DNA of 12,309 nucleotides from positions 1-12,309 of the forward strand of contig DAIDJQ010000073.1 in assembly GCA_027451305.1 (NCBI GenBank), given 5' to 3'. The number at the start of each line of letters is the position of its first letter. Position 1 is the stretch's first letter. Made by a program: the position numbers and the translations under genes. The stretch comes from Cellulomonas sp. (GTDB lineage Bacteria > Actinomycetota > Actinomycetes > Actinomycetales > Cellulomonadaceae). Of the stretch, positions 5,657 to 12,309 are shown piece by piece. The notes beneath the pieces were generated by a model, which did no database searches, was not told the DNA's origin, and was given only the letters and a program-made list of their open reading frames with translations.

Positions 5657-5824
5657 GACTTTTGGCGTCGAGCGCCGGACCGAGACCGGTTCGTGATCCA
5701 CGGGTTACCGGCCGGTAAACCTGACGTGCTGTCCTGTCGCGGTGCGCGCCCGCTCCCGGGCGCGTCGGACTGGCCGCCACGCAGGCGCTCGGCGGCCACC
5801 AAGGAACGACGAAAGAGGTGGCGG
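5657..5824 (+). other. Leader region of the peptide-transporter operon
   Basis: These 168 non-coding bases lie between the methyltransferase stop and the binding-protein start. They hold a palindrome (5702-5721), a hairpin with 8-bp arms at 5745-5752 and 5757-5764 (loop CTCC), a second hairpin with 8-bp arms TGGCCGCC 5771-5778 and GGCGGCCA 5791-5798, and the ribosome-binding site AAAGAGGTG at 5812-5820. The hairpins could terminate the repair operon or structure the transporter leader. No clear -35/-10 pair was found. Confidence 0.6.
5702..5721. promoter_or_regulatory. Candidate operator: 20-bp palindrome with perfect 14-bp core
   Basis: TTACCGGCCGGTAA (5705-5718) is exactly self-complementary. 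Extending the arms to GGGTTACCGG / CCGGTAAACC gives 9 of 10 pairs. It lies about 103 bases upstream of the transporter ATG. The shape suits a dimeric repressor such as a LacI- or GntR-type protein. No regulator gene is visible nearby, so the binding protein is unknown. Confidence 0.45.
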
Positions 5825-7474
5825 ATGGCATCCGCGACAACACGTCGCCGAGTGTGGGCGATGACGGCTGGGCTTGCGGCAACCACGCTCCTGCTCGCCG
5901 CATGCAGCAGCGGCAAGAGCTCCGGGACGACGACCACGGGATCAGTCGGCGGGTCCAGCACCGCGCTGACCATCGGCACCACGGACAAGGTCACCACGAT
6001 CGACCCGGCCGGTGAGTACGACAACGGCTCGTTCGCCGTCATCAACCAGGTCTTCCCGTTCCTCATGAACACGCCGTACGGCAGCCCCGACGTCAAGCCG
6101 GACATCGCGGAGTCGGCCTCGTTCACCAGCCCCACCGAGTACACGGTCAAGCTGAAGCCGGGCCTGAAGTTCGCGAACGGCGACCCGCTGACCGCCACGT
6201 CGGTCAAGTTCTCGTTCGACCGGCAGCTGAAGATCAACGACCAGAACGGCCCGTCCTCCCTGCTGTTCAACCTGGACAGCACCGAGGTCAAGGACCCGAC
6301 CACGGTCGTGTTCCACCTGAAGTCGCCGAACGACCAGACGTTCCCGCAGGTGCTGTCCAGCCCGGCCGGACCGATCGTCGACGAGAAGGTGTTCTCCCCG
6401 ACGGCGCTGACCCCGGACGCGGACATCGTCAAGGCCAACGCCTTCGCAGGTCCGTACGTGATCACCAGCTACTCGCTCAACGAGCTGATCTCGTACAAGG
6501 CCAACCCTGACTACCAGGGCATCTACGGCGCGCCGAAGACGGCCAACGTGACGGTCCAGTACTACGCGGACTCGTCCAACCTGAAGCTGGACATCCAGCA
6601 GGGCAACATCGACGTCGCGTTCCGCAGCCTGTCGGCGACCGACATCGACTCGCTCCGCTCGGACAACAAGGTGCAGGTCGTCGACGGGCCCGGCGGCGAG
6701 ATCCGCTACATGGTCTTCAACTTCGACACCCAGCCGTACGGTGCCAAGACGCCGCAGGCCGACCCGGCCAAGGCGCTCGCGGTGCGGCAGGCCGTCGCGG
6801 ACGTGGTCGACCGCAAGGCGATCGCCGACCAGGTCTACAAGAACACCTACACGCCGCTGTACTCGTTCGTCCCCGCCGGTCTGACCGGTGCGACCGAGTC
6901 GCTGAAGAGCCTGTACGGCGACGGCCAGGGCGGACCCAGCACGGACAAGGCCACCAAGGCACTGTCCGACGCGGGTGTCACCACCCCGGTCACGCTCAAC
7001 CTGCAGTACACCAACGCCCACTACGGCCCGTCCTCCTCCGACGAGTACGCCCTGATCAAGGACCAGCTCGAGGCATCCGGCCTGTTCAAGGTCAACCTGC
7101 AGAGCACCGAGTGGACGCAGTACTCCAAGGACCGCACGAACGACGTCTACCCCGTGTACCAGCTGGGCTGGTTCCCGGACTACTCGGACGCCGACAACTA
7201 CCTGACGCCGTTCTTCCTGCAGGGCGGCTTCTTGAAGAACCACTACGACAACCCGACGGTCGACCAGCTCATCCAGCAGCAGGCGACCACGACGGACGCC
7301 TCGGCCCGCACCGCCCTGATCCAGAAGATCCAGGACACCGAGGCCCAGGACCTGTCGACCCTCCCGCTCCTGCAGGGTGCGCAGGTGGCGGTGGTCGGCA
7401 AGAACGTGCAGGGCGCGAAGGACACGCTCGACGCGTCCTTCAAGTTCCGCTACGGCGCACTGTCCAAGAGCTGA
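5825..7474 (+). CDS. ABC transporter substrate-binding lipoprotein, peptide (family 5) type
   Basis: A 549-residue extracellular solute-binding protein that captures the substrate for the permeases encoded next. The signal peptide runs through TRRRVWAMTAGLAATTLLLAA to the lipobox LAAC with Cys27, followed by a Ser/Gly/Thr-rich linker (28-46). The mature part has family-5 features: LTIGTTDKVTTIDPAGEYDN, IAESASFTSPTEYTVKLKPGLKFANGDPLTATSVKFSFDR, and later QLGWFPDYSDADNYLTPFF. Start ATG 5825 has AAAGAGGTG at 5812-5820. The same frame is open back to 5693, but the earlier codons lack both a signal peptide and a ribosome site. The ligand is likely a di- or oligopeptide by family, although members also bind sugars, nickel chelates and other solutes. 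A strong hairpin follows the stop. Confidence 0.93.
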   Translation: MASATTRRRVWAMTAGLAATTLLLAACSSGKSSGTTTTGSVGGSSTALTIGTTDKVTTIDPAGEYDNGSFAVINQVFPFLMNTPYGSPDVKPDIAESASFTSPTEYTVKLKPGLKFANGDPLTATSVKFSFDRQLKINDQNGPSSLLFNLDSTEVKDPTTVVFHLKSPNDQTFPQVLSSPAGPIVDEKVFSPTALTPDADIVKANAFAGPYVITSYSLNELISYKANPDYQGIYGAPKTANVTVQYYADSSNLKLDIQQGNIDVAFRSLSATDIDSLRSDNKVQVVDGPGGEIRYMVFNFDTQPYGAKTPQADPAKALAVRQAVADVVDRKAIADQVYKNTYTPLYSFVPAGLTGATESLKSLYGDGQGGPSTDKATKALSDAGVTTPVTLNLQYTNAHYGPSSSDEYALIKDQLEASGLFKVNLQSTEWTQYSKDRTNDVYPVYQLGWFPDYSDADNYLTPFFLQGGFLKNHYDNPTVDQLIQQQATTTDASARTALIQKIQDTEAQDLSTLPLLQGAQVAVVGKNVQGAKDTLDASFKFRYGALSKS

Positions 7475-7490
7475 CACCGCAGGCGTGACG

Positions 7491-7522
7491 GGGGCGGCCT
7501 CCTCGCTCGAGGAGGCCGCCCC
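7491..7522 (+). terminator. Intercistronic hairpin after the binding-protein gene (attenuator or stabiliser)
   Basis: GGGGCGGCCTCCTC (7491-7504) pairs perfectly with GAGGAGGCCGCCCC (7509-7522) around the loop GCTC. It lies between the binding-protein stop (7474) and the permease start (7563). Similar structures in importer operons protect the upstream message or let only part of the transcription continue, giving more binding protein than permease. There is no T-run, so termination is probably partial. Confidence 0.7.
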
Positions 7523-7562
7523 TAGGCTTGCCGGCACCCCTTCGTCCTCCCAGAGGTTCCCC

Positions 7563-8663
7563 TTGACGATCACCGACGACCTCGCCGCGCCCGACACCGG
7601 GGCGGACGCACCCGCCTCTGGCAGGCGCGCGCGGACGACCGGCGGCGGCCTCGGCCGCTACCTGCTGGTCCGCTTCCTGCTGATCTTCCCGACGGTCTTC
7701 ATCCTGGTCACCGTCGTCTTCGTGCTCATGCGGTCGACGGGCGACCCGATCACCGCAGCACTGGGCGGGCGGCTGCCCCCCGACCAGCTGCACGCACGCA
7801 TCCACGCGGCCGGGTACGACAAGCCGATCGTCGTGCAGTACCTGCACTACCTCGCCAGCATCGCGCACGGCGACTTCGGGACGACGATCACGGACCACCG
7901 GCCGGTGACGCAGGTCCTGACCACGTACGGGTCGGCGACGCTGGAGCTGGCGGTGTACGCGCTGATCGTCGCGTTCCTCGTGGGCATCCCGCTCGGCCGC
8001 ATCGCCGCCGCGCGGCGGGACAAGGCACCCGACGCGGTGCTCCGCGTCTCCGCGATCCTCGCCTACGCCACGCCGGTGTTCTTCGCCGGCATGGTGCTCA
8101 AGCTCGTGTTCGCCGTGTGGCTGAACGTGCTGCCGGTGGCCGGCCGCGCGACGACCCGCTCGATCCTCGAGATGAAGACGCAGGGCGCCGGGACCGGCAT
8201 CTACCTGATCGACGCGATCTCCACCGGCGACCCCGCCGTGGTCGGCGACGTGCTGCAGCACGCCATCCTGCCCGCCGCCGCGCTCGGCCTGCTCACCGCC
8301 GGGGTGTTCCTGCGGCTGGTGCGCACCAACGTGATCGGGACGCTGCAGACCGGCTACGTCGAGGCGGCCCGCTCCCGCGGCGTCTCCGAGCGGCGACTGC
8401 TGCGCACGCACGCCTGGCGACCGGCCCTGGTGCCGATCATCACCGTGATCGGTCTGCAGGTCGCCATGCTGCTCGGCGGCGCCGTGCTGACCGAGACGAC
8501 GTTCGAGTGGAAGGGCCTGGGCTTCCAGCTGGTGCAGTACCTGCTGGCCCGGGACTTCGTGGCGGTGCAGGGCATGGTGGCCCTGCTCGCCGTCATCGTG
8601 GCGGTGACGAACTTCGTCGTCGACGTCATCGCCGCCCTGGTCGACCCGAGGATCCGTTACTGA
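7563..8663 (+). CDS. ABC transporter permease, DppB/OppB type
   Basis: A 366-residue inner-membrane permease, one of the two channel subunits. The N-terminal cytoplasmic stretch (1-31) precedes a first membrane helix YLLVRFLLIFPTVFILVTVVFVLM; more helices lie at about 126-146, 161-190, 233-255, 292-310 and 333-362. The ATPase-docking EAA loop is YVEAARSRGVSERRLLRTHA (265-284). The end DPRIRY is typical of DppB-like proteins. I chose TTG 7563, with AGAGG six bases upstream (7552-7556). GTG 7485 is also in frame but would make the ribosome translate straight through the 7491-7522 hairpin and lacks a good ribosome site. The stop overlaps the next ATG as TGATG. Confidence 0.92.
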   Translation: MTITDDLAAPDTGADAPASGRRARTTGGGLGRYLLVRFLLIFPTVFILVTVVFVLMRSTGDPITAALGGRLPPDQLHARIHAAGYDKPIVVQYLHYLASIAHGDFGTTITDHRPVTQVLTTYGSATLELAVYALIVAFLVGIPLGRIAAARRDKAPDAVLRVSAILAYATPVFFAGMVLKLVFAVWLNVLPVAGRATTRSILEMKTQGAGTGIYLIDAISTGDPAVVGDVLQHAILPAAALGLLTAGVFLRLVRTNVIGTLQTGYVEAARSRGVSERRLLRTHAWRPALVPIITVIGLQVAMLLGGAVLTETTFEWKGLGFQLVQYLLARDFVAVQGMVALLAVIVAVTNFVVDVIAALVDPRIRY

Positions 8664-9784
8664 TGACCGCCGACGTCTCCGTCCCGAACGACACCCCCGC
8701 CGACCCGGCGGACATCCCCGCCGACGCGCTGCCGACCCGCGGTCCGCTCTGGAAGCGGCTGCCGGTGGTGCGCCAGCTGCGCTCCAGCGTCGGTCTGCAG
8801 CGCGGCATGCTGATCACCGGCGTGGTGCTCACCGTGATCTTCCTGGTCACGGCTCTGCTCGCACCGGTGATCGCGCCCTACGGCCCGTCGCAGCTGCGCA
8901 GCGGCTCCGTCCCCTTCGGCGCGCAGAAGGCGCCGTCCGCGGCGCACCTGCTGGGCACCACCGTCGGCGGGTACGACGTGCTGTCCCGCGTGGTCTGGGG
9001 CAGCCGCACGGCGCTGCTCGTCATGGTGGTCGCCGTGGCGCTGTCGATCTTCCTCGGCATCTTCCTGGGCCTGGTCTCGGGGTACTTCGGCGGCTGGCTC
9101 GACCGCGTGCTCGTGGTGGTCGCGGACGCGATCTACGCCTTCCCGTCCCTGCTGCTCGCGATCGTCGCGGCGATCGTGATCAGCGGCGGTCAGTCGTCGA
9201 TGTGGGGCGGCATCCTCGCTGCGGCGATCTCGATCACCGTCGTGTTCGTACCGCAGTACTTCCGCGTGGTGCGGTCCGAGGTGGTGCGGGTCAAGGCCGA
9301 GGCGTTCGTCGAGTCGGCGAAGGTGATCGGCACCCCGCCGGCGCGGATCATGACGCGCCACGTGCTGCGCAACTCGGTGCGGACCCTCCCCCTGATCGTC
9401 ACACTGAACTGCTCGGAGGCGATCCTCACCCTGGCCGGCCTCGGCTTCCTAGGGTTCGGCATCGAGCCGTCCGCGGCCGCCGAGTGGGGCTACGACCTGA
9501 ACAAGGCCCTGTCGGACGTGACCAGCGGCATCTGGTGGACCTCGGTGTTCCCCGGTGTCGCGATCGTGCTGACGGTGCTCGGCGTGACGCTGGTGGGCGA
9601 GTCGCTGAACGACCTCGCCGACCCGCGGCTGCGCACCCGGCGGGCCGCCGGGCGCCGCGGCGTGCAGGCGGCGGTCCCGTCCGAGGCGGACGTCGCCGTG
9701 GTCGACACCCTCGAGGCCGACCTCGGCGCCCGGCAGGACGACGAGCCGACGACCGACGACCGAACGACGGGAGGATCGCGATGA
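8663..9784 (+). CDS. ABC transporter permease, DppC/OppC type
   Basis: A 373-residue second permease subunit. Residues 1-46 are cytoplasmic. The first helix is MLITGVVLTVIFLVTALLAPVIAPYG, followed by the periplasmic stretch with HLLGTTVGGYDVLSRVVWGSR that DppC proteins share (LGTDxxGRDxxSR pattern). Helices lie at about 116-140, 147-175, 180-198, 241-266 and 292-314. The EAA loop is FVESAKVIGTPPARIMTRHV (215-234). The core ends at NDLADPRLR (316-324), and an acidic, Ala/Thr/Asp-rich tail of about 49 residues follows, which is longer than usual. The ATG at 8663 shares a base with the previous TGA; the 3' end overlaps the ATPase gene as ATGA and carries that gene's GGAGG. Confidence 0.92.
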   Translation: MTADVSVPNDTPADPADIPADALPTRGPLWKRLPVVRQLRSSVGLQRGMLITGVVLTVIFLVTALLAPVIAPYGPSQLRSGSVPFGAQKAPSAAHLLGTTVGGYDVLSRVVWGSRTALLVMVVAVALSIFLGIFLGLVSGYFGGWLDRVLVVVADAIYAFPSLLLAIVAAIVISGGQSSMWGGILAAAISITVVFVPQYFRVVRSEVVRVKAEAFVESAKVIGTPPARIMTRHVLRNSVRTLPLIVTLNCSEAILTLAGLGFLGFGIEPSAAAEWGYDLNKALSDVTSGIWWTSVFPGVAIVLTVLGVTLVGESLNDLADPRLRTRRAAGRRGVQAAVPSEADVAVVDTLEADLGARQDDEPTTDDRTTGGSR

Positions 9785-11514
9785 GCACCCACGAGCCCGT
9801 CGTCGACGTGCAGGACCTGAAGGTCACCTTCGCCACCGACGCCGGTGACGTCTCCGCCGTTCGCGGCGTCAGCCTGCGCGTCGAGCCGGGGCAGGTGCTC
9901 GCGATCGTCGGCGAGTCCGGGTCCGGAAAGACCGTCACGGCCCGTTCGATCCTGGGCCTGCTGCCGGAGACGGCGCTGACGTCGGGTGCGGTGCTGCTGC
10001 GCCGCAACGACGACGCTGCCTCCTCGGACGTGCTCACCCTCAGCCCGTCACGGCTGCGCGAGGTCCGGGGCCGGGACGCGGCGATGGTGTTCCAGGAGCC
10101 GTCGACGGCGCTCAACCCGGTGTTCCCCGTCGGCTGGCAGATCGCGGAGGGCCTGCGCGCCCACCGCCGCCTGACCCGTGCCGAGGCCCACCGCGAGGCC
10201 GTCGACGTGCTGCGCCGGGTCGGCATCCCGGACCCGGAGGAGCGCGTCAAGCACTACCCGCACCAGTTCTCGGGCGGGCAGAAGCAGCGCATCGTGATCG
10301 CCCAGGCGCTGGTGCTGCACCCGGGCCTCGTGATCGCCGACGAGCCGACCACAGCCCTCGACGTCACGGTGCAGGCCGAGATCCTCGACCTGCTCCGCCG
10401 GCTGCCGCAGGAGTTCGGCACGGCGATCGTGCTGATCACGCACAACATGGGAGTGGTGGCGGACCTGGCCGACCAGGTGGCCGTGATGTACAACGGCCGG
10501 ATCGTCGAGCAGGCCGACGTACGGACGCTGTTCTCGGCACCACGGCACCCGTACACGCGAGCGCTGCTCGACGCTGTTCCGCGGGTGGGTGGCGCACGGC
10601 TGCGGCCCGCACCGGCCCGGACGGCGCCGGTGGCGGGCTCGGCGGGCACCGGCACGCTCACCGAGCGTGCACCGGGCGTCCCGTCCGGTGCCCCCGTGGT
10701 GGTGGCGCAGGACCTGACGATCACCTACCCCGGCCGGTTCCGCCGCCCCGGGTTCACCGCTGTGGACGGGGTGGACCTGACCATCCACGCCGGCGAGGTG
10801 GTCGGCCTGGTCGGCGAGTCCGGCAGCGGCAAGACGACGATCGGACGGGCCATCGCGGGCCTGACGCCGGTCACCGGGGGTGAGCTCACCGTGCTCGGCA
10901 CGCAGGTGCGCGGCATCCACGAGCGCGACTTCCGGGCAGTCCGACGGCGGATCGGGTTCGTGTTCCAGGACCCGGCCACGAGCTTCAACCCGTTGCTCAC
11001 CATCGCGGCGTGCGTGGCCGAGCCGCTCGTCGTGCACGGGGTGGCCAAGCACGTGGACGCCGCCCGTCGGCGCGTCGACGAGCTGCTGGAAGCGGTCCAG
11101 CTGCCGCGGGCCTACGGAGACCGGTTCCCCCACGAGCTGTCCGGCGGCCAGCGCCAGCGCGCCTCGCTGGCGCGCGCGCTGGCCCTCGACCCCGAGCTCC
11201 TGATCGCCGACGAGCCGACCTCGGCCCTCGACGTGTCCGTGCAGGCGCGGGTGCTGGACCTGTTCGCCCGGCTGCAGGAGGAGCTCGGGTTCGCCTGCCT
11301 GTTCATCAGCCACGACCTTGCCGTGGTGGACCTGCTGGCGGACCGGATCGCTGTGCTGCACCACGGCAAGCTGGTGGAGCAGGGCACGGGCGCCGAGGTG
11401 CTGGGCGACCCGAAGGACCCGTACACCCGTCGGCTGCTGGCCTCGCTGCCGGTGCCGGACCCGGCGGAGCAGGCCGAACGCCGGGAGGCGTGGCGCGCAC
11501 TGGTCCAGCTCTGA
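9781..11514 (+). CDS. Dipeptide/oligopeptide ABC transporter ATPase with two fused nucleotide-binding domains
   Basis: A 577-residue cytoplasmic ATPase equivalent to DppD and DppF in one chain. Domain 1 (about 6-268): Walker A GESGSGKT at 44-51, signature FSGGQKQR at 163-170, Walker B LVIADEP at 183-189, switch His221 (THN). Domain 2 (about 304-560): Walker A GESGSGKT at 345-352, signature LSGGQRQR at 453-460, Walker B LLIADEP at 473-479, switch His511 (SHD). Each is followed by the oligopeptide-transporter tail motif ([12 protein letters not shown] 256-267; [12 protein letters not shown] 547-558). A 35-residue Ala/Pro/Gly linker joins them. ATG 9781 overlaps the permease stop; GGAGG lies six bases upstream. 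All ATPase residues I can check are intact, so both sites should hydrolyse ATP. It completes the importer of the four genes at 5825-11514. Confidence 0.95.
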   Translation: MSTHEPVVDVQDLKVTFATDAGDVSAVRGVSLRVEPGQVLAIVGESGSGKTVTARSILGLLPETALTSGAVLLRRNDDAASSDVLTLSPSRLREVRGRDAAMVFQEPSTALNPVFPVGWQIAEGLRAHRRLTRAEAHREAVDVLRRVGIPDPEERVKHYPHQFSGGQKQRIVIAQALVLHPGLVIADEPTTALDVTVQAEILDLLRRLPQEFGTAIVLITHNMGVVADLADQVAVMYNGRIVEQADVRTLFSAPRHPYTRALLDAVPRVGGARLRPAPARTAPVAGSAGTGTLTERAPGVPSGAPVVVAQDLTITYPGRFRRPGFTAVDGVDLTIHAGEVVGLVGESGSGKTTIGRAIAGLTPVTGGELTVLGTQVRGIHERDFRAVRRRIGFVFQDPATSFNPLLTIAACVAEPLVVHGVAKHVDAARRRVDELLEAVQLPRAYGDRFPHELSGGQRQRASLARALALDPELLIADEPTSALDVSVQARVLDLFARLQEELGFACLFISHDLAVVDLLADRIAVLHHGKLVEQGTGAEVLGDPKDPYTRRLLASLPVPDPAEQAERREAWRALVQL

Positions 11515-11521
11515 GCCCGGG

Positions 11522-11578
11522 CGGGTTCCTGGTCATCGCGGGGTTCGCGGCGAGCCGCCGCAGGAGACCAGGAGCCCG
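11522..11578 (+). terminator. Long branched hairpin after the transporter operon
   Basis: CGGGTTCCTGGTC (11522-11534) pairs with GACCAGGAGCCCG (11566-11578), 13 pairs including one G-U, around an interior that itself folds (CGGCG 11548-11552 with CGCCG 11556-11560). It begins 8 bases after the ATPase stop. An alternative short hairpin, CCCGGC/GCCGGG at 11575-11590, overlaps its 3' edge. It is likely the operon terminator, though without a T-run. Confidence 0.55.
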
Positions 11579-11621
11579 GCCACAGCCGGGGCCCGCCTCA
11601 CGGCGGCGACGGGAGGTCCGG

Positions 11622-11640
11622 CAGGTCGTCCACCGACCTG
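11622..11640 (-). terminator. Hairpin after the carotenoid genes
   Basis: CAGGTCG (11622-11628) and CGACCTG (11634-11640) pair around a 5-base loop. On the minus strand it begins one base after the stop at 11642, so it is the likely end of the lycopene-cyclase transcript. Confidence 0.5.
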
Positions 11641-11641
11641 G

Positions 11642-11968
11642 TCAGCCGTCCGGCGGACGGGCGTCACGCTCCGGCACGGCGGTCCGGCGGGGGCCGAGGA
11701 CGGTCCACAGCACGGGCATGCCGATTCCGGCGACGCCCGCATACGCGAAGTCCTCCAGCGGCGCACCCCAGACGTGCACGCCGAGGATCTTGTGCGGGTC
11801 GAACACGTACAGCCCCACCCGGATCATCAGGGTGTCGAACACCGTCGTGAGGATCGACAGCTGCAGCACGGTCCACACCACCGGCAGCAGCCGCAGCCGG
11901 CGCAGCACCGGGACGCTCACGACGAGCACCACCGCCAGCACCACGAGGTTCAGCACGATGGCGGTCAC
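11642..11968 (-). CDS. Lycopene cyclase subunit, heterodimeric type (CrtYd/CrtYf-like)
   Basis: A 108-residue membrane protein with three predicted helices (about 4-20, 28-46, 75-92). The motif WGAPLEDFAY (67-76) is the conserved acidic signature of the small heterodimeric cyclase subunits, and DPHKILG before it is also typical. With its partner it would cyclise lycopene ends, or, in C50 carotenoid makers, the C5-prenylated derivative, to coloured carotenoids in the membrane. The GTG start at 11968 overlaps the upstream stop as GTGA, with GGAGG (11980-11976) seven bases before it. It appears to be the last gene of its operon, followed by a hairpin. Whether the product is C40 or C50 cannot be told from this gene. 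Confidence 0.88.
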   Translation of the reverse strand: MTAIVLNLVVLAVVLVVSVPVLRRLRLLPVVWTVLQLSILTTVFDTLMIRVGLYVFDPHKILGVHVWGAPLEDFAYAGVAGIGMPVLWTVLGPRRTAVPERDARPPDG

Positions 11969-12309
11969 GGGGCCGCCTCCTCGTCGTCGGGCTGCTCAGC
12001 CGTCCGACCGCGCTCCCGCGCACGGGCGTGCTCGTCGTCCCCCCGCTCCTGCCGGACGGGACGCGCACGGGCGGCCCGGTCGAACCACGCCCACGCCAGG
12101 AGCGCCACGTAGCAGAGCAGGGTGAGGAAGAACACCTCCTCCACCGGCAGCTCCGGCGCCAGCAGGAGCCCCGTCATGTGCGGCGAGGTGCCACGGGCGA
12201 AGATGTGCAGCCCGAGCCCGAGCAGGTCCCAGCCGAGGAACCCCAGCACGCCCAGCCCGACGGTCAACCCGGCCCGCCGGGCGTCGGCCCAGAACGCCAG
12301 CCGCAGCCT
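11965..12309 (-). CDS. Lycopene cyclase subunit, heterodimeric type (CrtYc/CrtYe-like), 5' partial
   Basis: The frame is open to the window edge, so 114 C-terminal residues are visible and the start lies beyond 12309. Two hydrophobic helices are evident: LTVGLGVLGFLGWDLLGLGL and VFFLTLLCYVALLAWAWF. Between them LAPELPVEEVFF (about 51-62) carries the PxEE signature of this family. The ~40-residue tail is hydrophilic and rich in Arg/Glu/Asp, and holds the ribosome site of the next gene. The stop (TGA at 11967-11965) overlaps the partner's GTG. In known actinobacterial clusters these genes follow crtE, crtB, crtI and a prenyltransferase gene, which would be expected upstream, outside the window. 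Confidence 0.87.
   Translation of the reverse strand, partial: RLRLAFWADARRAGLTVGLGVLGFLGWDLLGLGLHIFARGTSPHMTGLLLAPELPVEEVFFLTLLCYVALLAWAWFDRAARARPVRQERGDDEHARARERGRTAEQPDDEEAAP

Noticed and set aside
7485..7562. DppB-like permease starting at GTG 7485
   Set aside because: The extra 26 residues would be encoded by the strong hairpin, and no ribosome site precedes that GTG.
5942..7597. A 551-codon open frame on the minus strand
   Set aside because: It is antisense to the binding-protein gene and has a composition dominated by Arg, Val, Gly and Leu with no recognisable motif.
9781..11514. THN instead of THD after the first switch histidine as a sign of a dead ATPase site
   Set aside because: The catalytic Glu and the switch His are intact, and Asn at this position is tolerated in related ATPases, so it is not evidence of inactivation.

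Overview
The window has the marks of a high-GC actinobacterial chromosome. Nearly every real gene has G or C at third codon positions, GTG and TTG starts are common, and many neighbouring genes overlap by 1-4 nt (ATGA, GTGA, TGATG). A two-protein lycopene-cyclase-like pair, an ECF sigma/anti-sigma pair with an Ala/Thr/Ser/Pro-rich tail, and a split Ada system fit Micrococcales (for example a Cellulomonas-like organism). The genus is inference; I see no rRNA, tRNA or other taxonomic marker.

Layout. (1) 1-1011, plus: the 3' part of a zinc-dependent 2,3-butanediol dehydrogenase-type enzyme, whose N-terminus lies outside the window. (2) 1021-1120: three consecutive strong hairpins between convergent genes, probably a bidirectional terminator region. 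(3) 1124-3136, minus: an operon-like set of ECF sigma factor, membrane-anchored Ser/Thr/Pro-rich probable anti-sigma factor, and a small exported or anchored Thr/Pro/Asp-repeat protein. The last two share a transmembrane module and look like relatives. (4) 3274-3480, plus: a conserved-looking 68-aa protein of unknown function, divergent from the sigma gene. (5) 3564-5656, plus: a two-gene DNA alkylation-repair operon. The first gene fuses the Ada methyl-sensor, an AraC-type regulator and an AlkA glycosylase. The second, overlapping by ATGA, is an O6-alkylguanine methyltransferase. (6) 5657-5824: a leader with a 14-bp perfect palindrome and two hairpins. (7) 5825-11514, plus: a complete Dpp/Opp-type ABC importer of lipoprotein binding protein, two permeases and one protein carrying both ATPase domains. 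A strong hairpin separates the binding-protein gene from the rest. (8) 11515-11641: hairpins between convergent operons. (9) 11642-12309, minus: the end of a carotenoid operon, with two small membrane proteins of the heterodimeric lycopene cyclase family; the upstream one runs off the window.

How the genes work together. The sigma and anti-sigma genes are translationally coupled, as expected for a membrane-linked signalling pair. The repair operon splits the classical Ada protein in two, so the same methylation sensor could control both base-excision and direct-reversal repair. The importer genes overlap almost throughout, apart from the hairpin that probably allows more binding protein than permease to be made.

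Most of the window is ordinary chromosome. The most unusual observation is that three clustered genes (sigma factor, 68-aa protein, Ada-AlkA) have GTG starts preceded at identical spacing by GGGCA-N3-T-N6 and no evident Shine-Dalgarno. This may be a shared leaderless promoter type. A second is the duplicated membrane module in the two proteins following the sigma factor. I found no CRISPR array, insertion sequence, RNA gene or clear new defence-type system.
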